In this document: piece after piece, positions 15,046 through 21,160 of the stretch | How the letters are laid out: each line of letters opens with the position of its first letter | Position numbering within the stretch: position 1 is the first letter of the stretch | NCBI GenBank assembly: GCA_016929795.1 | Contig: JAFGIA010000031.1 | Location: 1-23,308, forward strand | Direction of reading: 5' to 3' | DNA from: Anaerolineae bacterium | GTDB taxonomy: Bacteria; Chloroflexota; Anaerolineae; JAAYZQ01 | Length of the DNA stretch: 23,308 bases | The notes under the pieces: generated by a model | Seen by the model: the letters and a program-made list of their open reading frames with translations, nothing else | The model's database searches: none | Told to the model about the DNA's origin: nothing | Made by a program: the position numbers and the translations under genes

Positions 15046-16371
15046 ATGACCGTGGCGAAAGCAGAGCGTCTCAAGTCCTTTAACTATGCGATCGGCATGT
15101 TTGGCACCTCGATTCCGATCAACATGCTCAAGACGTACGCGGCCATCTATTACATCGACCGGCTGGGGATGACGACGCCCCAGATGGCGACCATTCTGCT
15201 AGTCTACACCTTTATCGACGCCCTGGACAACCCGGTGTACGGGTTCCTCTCGGACAGGACGCGCACGCGATGGGGCAGGCGCCGTCCCTGGCTGGTGATC
15301 GGTACGCCGCTGCTGATCCTGACCTTTGTCGCATTTTACTCGACACCGGCGTTCCTGGCAGGGGACAGCCTGTTTGCCTATGCCATGCTCTTTTACATCC
15401 TGGCTGGTACGCTCGATTCGGTGATCAATGCCAACTATGGGGCGCTCTTTCCGGAGCTGTTTCGGACGGATGCCAGCCGCGCGTCCACGAACGCGCTGCG
15501 ACAGGCGTTCCAATTGGTGGCTATGATCATCAGCATCGCGCTGACGCCCATGGTGACGGGCGCCATCGGCTACCAGATGACCGCGATCGTATATGGCATC
15601 CTGGGTGGGGTGGTCATTCTCTACATGAGCCTTACCTCAAACGAGGTGCGCACCGAGACGGACGAGAACAAGCCACAACTGTGGCAGAGTCTGAAGGATC
15701 TGTTCAGGAACCGCAAGTTCTGGATCGCGGGTTTCGCCAACGCCTTCTACAGCGCGGCCATGTCGCTTGTGCTGGCCTCGATGCCCTTCTTTGTGAAGTA
15801 CACCTTGAAAATTGGCGACAGCCAGTCGACCTTTTTGTTCGCATCGGTGCTGTTGATTGCCATTGCCTGTGTGGCGGTGTGGGCGCGGCTGGTGCGCCGG
15901 TTCTCGTTGATTCCCGTGTGGCGCGCCGCGCTGATCACGCTGGCTGTGGCGTTCATTCCCCTCTTTTTTGCCAACTCACTCACGACGGCGATGGTGACCG
16001 CGGCGCTGGTCGGGTTCGGCTTTGCGGGTGTGATCACGACCATGGATTTGATCGGGGCCAAGATCATGGACGAAGACACCCGGAAGTACAACGTGCGCCG
16101 GGAAGGCATTATCTCTAATGCACTGGGCTTTATGAATCGCCTGAACGGCCTGTTCACCAGTGCTGCTTTTTACCTCGTTTTCATCCTCTTTGGCTTTGAG
16201 AGTGGGGATAATCCGGGCGCGAATCCAGGCGACGCAGCTCGCTTCTTGCTGACCGTCTTTCCGATGGTGTTGATGGTCATCAGCTTCTGTTTTTCCTTCC
16301 TGATCAGTTTCCCAGGGGACGAGCCTGCCCCAGAGTTACCCGATTTGATGATCGAGTCGCCCGCCGGGTAG
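15046..16371 (+). CDS. GPH-family (MelB-like) MFS transporter
   Basis: A 441-residue protein with about twelve hydrophobic segments. The loop between helices 2 and 3 reads LSDRTRTRWGRRRPWL (about 68-83), the signature of the glycoside-pentoside-hexuronide:cation symporters, which bring sugars in with H+ or Na+. DALDNPVYG just before it carries the acidic residues typical of the cation/sugar site on helix 2. The N-terminal SFNYAIGMFG also matches this family. The substrate cannot be read, though related Chloroflexota proteins are annotated for sugars or sulfoquinovose. ATG 15046 has AAGGAG about 8 bases upstream. The gene follows the lectin-protease gene by 45 bases containing a hairpin, and the scaffold gene follows after 18 bases. 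Confidence 0.87.
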   Translation: MTVAKAERLKSFNYAIGMFGTSIPINMLKTYAAIYYIDRLGMTTPQMATILLVYTFIDALDNPVYGFLSDRTRTRWGRRRPWLVIGTPLLILTFVAFYSTPAFLAGDSLFAYAMLFYILAGTLDSVINANYGALFPELFRTDASRASTNALRQAFQLVAMIISIALTPMVTGAIGYQMTAIVYGILGGVVILYMSLTSNEVRTETDENKPQLWQSLKDLFRNRKFWIAGFANAFYSAAMSLVLASMPFFVKYTLKIGDSQSTFLFASVLLIAIACVAVWARLVRRFSLIPVWRAALITLAVAFIPLFFANSLTTAMVTAALVGFGFAGVITTMDLIGAKIMDEDTRKYNVRREGIISNALGFMNRLNGLFTSAAFYLVFILFGFESGDNPGANPGDAARFLLTVFPMVLMVISFCFSFLISFPGDEPAPELPDLMIESPAG

Positions 16372-16389
16372 GGGAAGAAAGATGACGGT

Positions 16390-16902
16390 GTGAGTGATGC
16401 AGGCGCCGAATTGGCACACATTGAGGTCGAGATGGCTGAAGAACGACAACCTGACACAGCGGAGCAGGCAGCGATGGGCCTGCAGGACGAGATCGACGAA
16501 GCAGCAGAGGATGTCTATTCTGCCACGGTGATCGATCACGCACGCCACCCCCGGAACCTGGGAGGGATGCTCGATCCGGATGGGCAGGCAGCAGCACGCA
16601 GCTCGTGCGGTGACACGATGGCTATCTTTTTGCGGTTGAATGACTCTCGGATCGAGATGGCAAGCTTTTTGACGGATGGCTGTGGTGCCACGCTGGCGTG
16701 CGGCAGCATGCTGACGACGATGGTCAGGGGGATGACCCTGGAAGAAGCGGCCGCCGTCGAGGCGTCGGACGTGATCCTGGCCCTCGGCGGCCTGCCCCCC
16801 GAGAATGTACACTGTGCCGTACTGGCCGTGGTGACGCTGCAACATGCCATGGCGCGCTGTGGCCATAAAGGCCCACAGGCGTCCGCTATCCCTGGAGCGT
16901 GA
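16390..16902 (+). CDS. IscU/NifU-like iron-sulfur cluster scaffold
   Basis: A 170-residue protein. Residues 40-165 are the U-type scaffold domain. The three cluster-ligand cysteines are present: Cys73 in SSCGD (with Asp75), Cys98 in DGCGAT and Cys142 in HCAVLAV. The usual Ala/Ser-rich stretch after the second ligand reads LACGSMLTTM, adding Cys104. The N-terminal 40 residues are acidic, have no counterpart in IscU, and could be absent if translation starts later (ATG 16432, for example). GTG 16390 has a purine-rich AGGGGAAGAAAG stretch upstream. No cysteine desulfurase gene is close. Its 3' end overlaps the convergent MBL gene by 17 bases. The nearby radical SAM enzymes need clusters, but a direct link is only conjecture. 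Confidence 0.8.
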   Translation: MSDAGAELAHIEVEMAEERQPDTAEQAAMGLQDEIDEAAEDVYSATVIDHARHPRNLGGMLDPDGQAAARSSCGDTMAIFLRLNDSRIEMASFLTDGCGATLACGSMLTTMVRGMTLEEAAAVEASDVILALGGLPPENVHCAVLAVVTLQHAMARCGHKGPQASAIPGA

Positions 16903-17731
16903 ACCTCGTCCCCGTCGGGCAGGCATGCACGACGTTTGCGCCGAGGGTGCGTGCCAGGAGGTCAGTGGGTGCCCGGCCGGTGCAGTGGTTCGGATAGACA
17001 GCTTTCAGAGCGGGCATGGCCGACAGCTCCTTGACGATGCGCTGCAGGCCCTGGTCGGCGACGCCCCCAAGATGAAGGCCGCCGGCAATGACCGAGATCG
17101 GGCGATCGAAGGCCTGGTCGACGTGGGCCAGGGTATTGAGCAGGCCGGCGTGGCAGCAGCCGCATAGCAGGGCGAGGTGATCTCCTAACTCGATCACGAG
17201 CGACAGGTCATCGCGGTAACGATCGGCGACGAGATGGTCGCCATCGCGCATCAGGTGTGAGGCGCTGCTGCCCTGCGCCTCGGGCCGCTCGACAATCTCG
17301 CCCGTTGTCCACACACCTGGGATCGTCTGCTGCGGTGCGGCGCTCAGCTTGAGGTCAAGGTGAGTTTCCACCTCCTCCCGCTCTACTGATGGGCCGATGC
17401 GCTCGATTCGTCCCTCTCTATCTGCAAACCTCTCGCGGAAAAGGTCCGGGTTGGCGTACAGGGGGGTGCCAGGGCGCAAGAGTGGGATCAGGGCAGACAG
17501 GCCACCCGTGTGATCATAGTGGCCGTGGCTGATGGCCAGTGCGTCGATCGTCGCCGGGTCTACCCCGAGCAGGTTGAGATTGTGCCCAAGTGTGCCGCTG
17601 GTCTGGCCCGTATCGAACAGCAAGCGCCTGCCGGCCGACTCGACAAGGAAGGCGAGGCCATGCTCATTGCGGAGTGGTGAGCCGGGTGAAGCCGTATCCT
17701 CGAGGATGCACATGATCGAGATTTCTGCCAT
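16886..17731 (-). CDS. MBL-fold metallohydrolase (COG1237-like)
   Basis: About 281 residues. ISHGHYDHTGG provides the HxHxDH metal motif (His69, His71, Asp73, His74). Further conserved blocks are GCCHAGLLNTL (about 186-196), GGLHLGG and the C-terminal NHCTG. This set resembles the group named after 7,8-dihydropterin-6-yl-methyl-aminobenzene phosphate synthase, most of which have unknown substrates and no methanopterin role. ATG 17731 has AAAGGGG 6 bases upstream; an in-frame extension to 17758 is less likely. The probable -10 box is at 17770-17775. It runs convergently with the iron-sulfur scaffold gene, with overlapping 3' ends, so the two transcripts would be complementary at their ends. 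Confidence 0.82.
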   Translation of the reverse strand: MAEISIMCILEDTASPGSPLRNEHGLAFLVESAGRRLLFDTGQTSGTLGHNLNLLGVDPATIDALAISHGHYDHTGGLSALIPLLRPGTPLYANPDLFRERFADREGRIERIGPSVEREEVETHLDLKLSAAPQQTIPGVWTTGEIVERPEAQGSSASHLMRDGDHLVADRYRDDLSLVIELGDHLALLCGCCHAGLLNTLAHVDQAFDRPISVIAGGLHLGGVADQGLQRIVKELSAMPALKAVYPNHCTGRAPTDLLARTLGANVVHACPTGTRFTLQG

Positions 17732-17769
17732 CAGGTTCCCCTTTCTCCTTGCACCCATTGGGTTGATCG

Positions 17770-17775
17770 ATTATA
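17770..17775 (-). promoter_or_regulatory. Probable -10 box of the MBL gene
   Basis: On the minus strand this reads TATAAT, about 39 bases before the start at 17731. No matching -35 hexamer lies 16-18 bases upstream; instead the perfect inverted repeat at 17792-17813 covers that position. This suggests regulator dependence. Confidence 0.45.
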
Positions 17776-17791
17776 ATAGCCTTATCCACCG

Positions 17792-17813
17792 GGGGAGAGA
17801 TGCACCTCTCCCC
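17792..17813. promoter_or_regulatory. 8-base inverted repeat at the -35 region of the MBL gene
   Basis: GGGGAGAG (17792-17799) and CTCTCCCC (17806-17813) are perfect arms around a 6-base spacer. Relative to the minus-strand TATAAT it spans about 17-38 bases upstream. No T-tract follows on either strand, which favours an operator over a terminator. Confidence 0.45.
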
Positions 17814-17823
17814 ACAAGGATGG

Positions 17824-17872
17824 GCCTCGGGGCGGGTGGTTGAGCACGCGCGAGCGTCATCCGCCCCGAGGC
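17824..17872 (-). terminator. 12-base-stem hairpin after the padR-DUF5320 operon
   Basis: GCCTCGGGGCGG (17824-17835) and CCGCCCCGAGGC (17861-17872) are perfect 12-base arms with a 25-base loop. It begins 17 bases after the DUF5320 stop in the direction of transcription. The stem is very GC-rich but no U-tract follows, so it may be a non-canonical terminator or an mRNA 3'-end stabiliser. Confidence 0.45.
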
Positions 17873-17889
17873 GATTGCGATCGATCTGT

Positions 17890-18315
17890 CTACTCTTCGG
17901 TCAGTTCCTCGACGCGGCGGGCGATCGCCTCTAGCTCCTGCTTGAGCATCTCTGCCTGCCGCTTCAGAAACTCGACCTCTTGCTCTGGCGCCGGGCCGGC
18001 ATACGGGTCATTTCCCCATGCGGGTGGCGCCCCGTAGGCCGGGGCGTAGCCGAAGCGGGCCCAACCGGGCACGCCGGTGGCATGGTACCAGTTTCGACGA
18101 CCCCAGCCACCACCACCTCGACCACCGCCACGACCCCAGTAGCCACTCCGGCCCCAACCGCCACCGCGGCCAAAGCCAGCGCCACGGCCATGGCTGTAGC
18201 CGAAACCGGGCATGGGATTTGCCCAACCCGGCATATCGTAACCACTGCAGTAGCCGGCTCCGCGGCCGGTGCGCGGCCCCATGCCGATCGGTCCTGTTCC
18301 ATCTCCTGCGGGCAT
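17890..18315 (-). CDS. DUF5320-like Gly/Arg/Trp-rich small protein
   Basis: A 141-residue protein. The N-terminus, MPAGDGTGPIGMGPRTGRGAG, closely follows the DUF5320 pattern 'MPgGDGTGPmGmGPmTGRgaG' as I recall it. Residues 28-100 are Gly/Arg/Trp/Tyr-rich and low in complexity. Residues about 105-141 form a charged amphipathic helix (EQEVEFLKRQAEMLKQELEA), probably a coiled coil for oligomerisation. A textbook AGGAGGTGA ribosome site lies 7 bases before ATG 18315, implying strong translation. A longer in-frame extension to 18828 overlaps padR in another frame and is rejected. Family function is unknown; relatives often sit with iron-sulfur or NifB/NifX-like genes and PadR regulators. Co-transcribed with padR, 38 bases upstream. 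Confidence 0.8.
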   Translation of the reverse strand: MPAGDGTGPIGMGPRTGRGAGYCSGYDMPGWANPMPGFGYSHGRGAGFGRGGGWGRSGYWGRGGGRGGGGWGRRNWYHATGVPGWARFGYAPAYGAPPAWGNDPYAGPAPEQEVEFLKRQAEMLKQELEAIARRVEELTEE

Positions 18316-18353
18316 CTCTGTCACCTCCTTTCCATGTCCATATCGTCTTTTAA

Positions 18354-18758
18354 CTATTCGTGATAAGCTCCCTTGCCCTCTGCCATGTGTCTTTTGTAGG
18401 TCCGCAAAAAGTGATCGATGACGCGCGCCGTGTCGGCCAGATCGCTCGTCCACCACCTCAGTACCTCGTCTCCAAGGCGGGTCAGCTCGTAGATGCGCCG
18501 TGGCGGCCCCTGTGTCTGTTCCTCCTCCCAATAAGAGGTCACCCAGCCGCGCTCTTCCATCTCGCGCAGGGCACGGTAGACGGCGCTGGTATCGATGTCC
18601 GCCAGCCCGAAAGCATCCAGATCGGCCATCAGTGTATAGCCGTGCGCCTGATCGTGGTGTAGGAGCAAGAGCAGCGTTGGTTCGAGAAATCGCACCGCCC
18701 GGCGCGACCATCCTCTCTGCTGCCACCGATGTCCGTGACCTCTTCCCCTTCCAGGCAT
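18354..18758 (-). CDS. PadR-family transcriptional regulator
   Basis: A 134-residue protein. A basic Gly/Arg/His-rich N-terminal tail (1-20) precedes the winged helix (about 22-100): FLEPTLLLLL, HGYTLMADL, DTSAVYRALREMEERGWV (recognition helix) and the wing GPPRRIYELTRLG. This matches PadR regulators, which are dimeric repressors responding to small molecules or stress. A C-terminal helix supports dimerisation. ATG 18758 has GGAGG 8 bases upstream; the alternative GTG 18773 would place that site inside the gene. The promoter at 18819-18847 carries a palindrome at its -10, consistent with autorepression. The DUF5320 gene follows on the same transcript. Confidence 0.87.
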   Translation of the reverse strand: MPGRGRGHGHRWQQRGWSRRAVRFLEPTLLLLLHHDQAHGYTLMADLDAFGLADIDTSAVYRALREMEERGWVTSYWEEEQTQGPPRRIYELTRLGDEVLRWWTSDLADTARVIDHFLRTYKRHMAEGKGAYHE

Positions 18759-18818
18759 GTCCACTGCCTCCACGTGCTCGTCTTAAAGATAAGCATACTC
18801 GACTGGTTCTACCGTGCC

Positions 18819-18847
18819 AGTATACCATACTATATGATATTTGTCAA
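18819..18847 (-). promoter_or_regulatory. padR promoter with palindromic operator
   Basis: On the minus strand, TTGACA (18847-18842), a 17-base spacer and TATACT (18824-18819) form a near-consensus promoter. The palindrome AGTAT-N3-ATACT (18819-18831) covers the -10 box and is a likely PadR binding site. The TGA stop of the upstream gene (18846-18844) is the core of the -35 box. The leader is about 55 bases. Confidence 0.72.
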
Positions 18848-19158
18848 TAGGTAATTTGTACTGTCTCGACGGCCAGGCCAAGTGCGCACTGCTCGATCCC
18901 TTCCGGGGTCCACACGGCCAGGCTGGCACCACCCAGCGGCTCGACATCGAGCCGCACCTTGACTTCTGACCCGCTGCCGTCGTATCTAAAAGCATACCAC
19001 ACAATCTCTCCGGCCTGCAGCGCGCTCCACGCGTCGGTAGGTGACAGTGCATTCTCTGGCCCAGCGCCTGCTTGCGCCTGCACTGTGCCGAGCGCGCCCA
19101 CACCTAACGCCGCTGCCAGGAGCAACATACCCTATGTAGTGCTTCGTGCTGGTTTCAT
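18844..19158 (-). pseudogene. Broken gene for a small secreted PPC-like beta-sandwich protein
   Basis: On the minus strand, a good AAGGGGGG ribosome site precedes ATG 19158 and the codons MKPARSTT, a normal signal-peptide n-region. The ninth codon is TAG (19134-19132). After one more codon the frame continues from ATG 19128 with MLLLAAALGVGALGTVQAQA, the matching h-region and cleavage site, then about 75 residues including GEIVWYAFRYDGSGSEVKVRL and LAVWTPEGIE. The latter resembles the first half of a pre-peptidase C-terminal (PPC) beta-sandwich; the later strands are missing, and the frame ends at the TGA within the padR -35 box. The gene follows the permease gene by 39 bases. Nonsense mutation plus 3' truncation is the simplest reading. 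Restart at 19128, amber suppression or a sequencing error are alternatives. Confidence 0.6.
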
Positions 19159-19197
19159 AGGTGCCCCCCTTTATTGAGAGGATATCCGTCGAACAGG

Positions 19198-20418
19198 CTA
19201 TTCGTAGCGCAGTGCTTCGATGGGGTGCAGCCTGGCGGCACGCATCGCCGGGTAGGTGCCAAAGAGCAGGCCCACGGCGCTCGCCACGCCCGCCGCCAGC
19301 GTCAATGTCTCCACCGTCGACACGGCCTGAAGGTCTGGCATCAGGTTCGAGATCAGCGTCCCGCCCACGACGCCGAGCAGAATCCCCAGCAGCCCACCCG
19401 TCACGCTCAGCACGATCGCCTCCAGCAGAAATTGGAGGAGAATATCGCGCCGGGTGGCGCCCACCGCTTTGCGAATGCCGATCTCTCTCGTCCGCTCGGT
19501 GACCGACACGAGCATGATGTTCATGATCCCGATCCCGCCCACAAGCAGGCTGATGCCCGCGATCGCCCCCAGAAAGAGGGTCAGGATGCCCGTGATCTGG
19601 CTTGCCAGGTCGAGGATCGCCTGCTGGCTCGTGATCCGAAAGTCGTCCTCGTCGCCCGTAGCCAGGTCGTGCCGCTCGCGTAGCGCGTCGGTGATCTGCT
19701 CGACCGCGGCGTCGATCTGAGTCTCATCCACGACGCTGGCATACACCGCCGCCAGCGGGCGCTCGCCCGACAGCGTCCGCTGCGGGAAAAAGCGCGCCTG
19801 TGCCGTCGTGAGCGGCACAAACACGTTGAAATCCTCCAGGCCAAATCCACCCTGCTCCTTGAGCACGCCGACCACTTCCATGCGCACGCCGTCGACTACG
19901 ATCGTCTGCGCGATCGGATACTCGCCCTCGTCAAACAGGTCCGTGTAGGCGCCCCAGCCGAGCACCGCCACGCGTGCCTGCTCTTCCAGGTCGACGTCGG
20001 TCAGGAATCCGCCCATGGCCAGGTCAAGGCTGCGCACCTCGGCAAAGAGGCTGTTGGTGCCGCTCACCGTCAGGTCCTGCACCGTGTTGCCGTGCTCCAC
20101 GCGCAGCTTCCCCTGCATCGTCGGGGCCACCGCGACCAGCGCCGGGGCATTGAAACGATCGGACAGCGCCTCTCCATCCTCCGCCGTCAGGTATGCCGGC
20201 GCTGTGGCTTCCTCCGGCTGGCTCGGCGTGACGTATACCAGGTTCGAGCCAAGCCCTTCGATCTCGCCCGTGATCGAGGCCTCGACGCCTTCACCGAGCG
20301 ACAGAAGGGCGACCACCGACGCGACGCCGATGATGATCCCGAGCATTGTTAGCAGCGCGCGCATCTTGTTGGCTGCCATGCTGCTCGCCGCTGTGCGCAA
20401 GCTCTCGACGACACTCAT
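19198..20418 (-). CDS. MacB/FtsX-type ABC transporter permease
   Basis: A 406-residue protein. An N-terminal transmembrane helix (about 20-43) is followed by a large extracytoplasmic MacB-type core domain (about 45-275) and three C-terminal helices (about 280-395). The segment GGIGIMNIMLVSVTERTREIGIRKAVGA is the typical FtsX coupling region that contacts the ATPase (shown here as family block GIRKAVGA). This family transmits mechanical force rather than forming a classic transport channel, moving peptides, lipoproteins or drugs. ATG 20418 has GAGGAGG upstream. It lies 19 bases after the ATPase gene and is third in the adaptor-ATPase-permease operon. Confidence 0.9.
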   Translation of the reverse strand: MSVVESLRTAASSMAANKMRALLTMLGIIIGVASVVALLSLGEGVEASITGEIEGLGSNLVYVTPSQPEEATAPAYLTAEDGEALSDRFNAPALVAVAPTMQGKLRVEHGNTVQDLTVSGTNSLFAEVRSLDLAMGGFLTDVDLEEQARVAVLGWGAYTDLFDEGEYPIAQTIVVDGVRMEVVGVLKEQGGFGLEDFNVFVPLTTAQARFFPQRTLSGERPLAAVYASVVDETQIDAAVEQITDALRERHDLATGDEDDFRITSQQAILDLASQITGILTLFLGAIAGISLLVGGIGIMNIMLVSVTERTREIGIRKAVGATRRDILLQFLLEAIVLSVTGGLLGILLGVVGGTLISNLMPDLQAVSTVETLTLAAGVASAVGLLFGTYPAMRAARLHPIEALRYE

Positions 20419-20437
20419 TCCTGCCTCCTCTATACGC

Positions 20438-21145
20438 TCAAGCGGCGCGAACTGTCTCAGCTGCCCGCCCAGCGAGCGCCTGATCCTGTTCGATCAGTCC
20501 GTCACGGATATAGATCACACGCCGGCTGTACGCAGCAATGTCGGGATCGTGCGTCACAAAGATCACGGTGATGCCCTGCTCGTTGAGCTGCTCAAGAATC
20601 GCCAGCACCTCGCCGCCGGACTGTGTGTCCAGGTTGCCCGTCGGCTCGTCAGCCATGATAATGCTTGGCCGGGTGACCAGCGCGCGGGCAATCGCCACGC
20701 GCTGTTGCTGCCCGCCTGACATCTCATCCGGGCGGTGGTGCAGCCGGTCGCCCAGGCCCACTGCTTCCAGCGCGGCCCGTGCACTGTCGTGTCGCTCGCG
20801 AGCGCCGATTCCAGCGTACATCAGTGGTAGCTCTACCTGCCGGATCGCCTGTGTGCGCGGCAGCAGGTTGAACATCTGGAATACGAACCCGATCTCCTGG
20901 TTCCGAATGTGCGCCAACTGTCTGTCATTCAGGCGGCTCACGTCGCGGCTGTGTAGATGATAGCTCCCCGTCGTCGGTGTGTCGAGGCAGCCGAGCACGT
21001 TCATCAGTGTCGACTTGCCCGAGCCCGACGGCCCCATGATTGTGACGAAATCCCCCTGCTCGATCGCGATCGACACCCCGCGCAGCGCATGCACCTCGAC
21101 CTCGCCCATCTGGTACACCTTTGTGACGTCTTGTACCTCGATCAT
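20438..21145 (-). CDS. ABC transporter ATPase, MacB/LolD type
   Basis: A 235-residue ATPase with Walker A GPSGSGKST (38-46), a Q-loop (FVFQMFNLLP), the signature MSGGQQQR, Walker B IIMADEPTG and the switch His in FVTHD. All catalytic positions are intact. The short C-terminal extension is rich in Ala and Arg. The sequence fits the MacB/LolD/FtsE branch, in which a separate ATPase serves an FtsX-type permease. ATG 21145 has GAGGAAGG upstream and follows the adaptor stop by 15 bases. It energises the permease encoded next in the operon. Confidence 0.93.
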   Translation of the reverse strand: MIEVQDVTKVYQMGEVEVHALRGVSIAIEQGDFVTIMGPSGSGKSTLMNVLGCLDTPTTGSYHLHSRDVSRLNDRQLAHIRNQEIGFVFQMFNLLPRTQAIRQVELPLMYAGIGARERHDSARAALEAVGLGDRLHHRPDEMSGGQQQRVAIARALVTRPSIIMADEPTGNLDTQSGGEVLAILEQLNEQGITVIFVTHDPDIAAYSRRVIYIRDGLIEQDQALAGRAAETVRAA

Positions 21146-21160
21146 GTCTGTCGCCTTCCT

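Noticed and set aside
18316..18828. N-terminal extension of the DUF5320 frame
   Set aside because: It reads through padR in another frame; the DUF5320 start has an ideal ribosome site and the family N-terminus.
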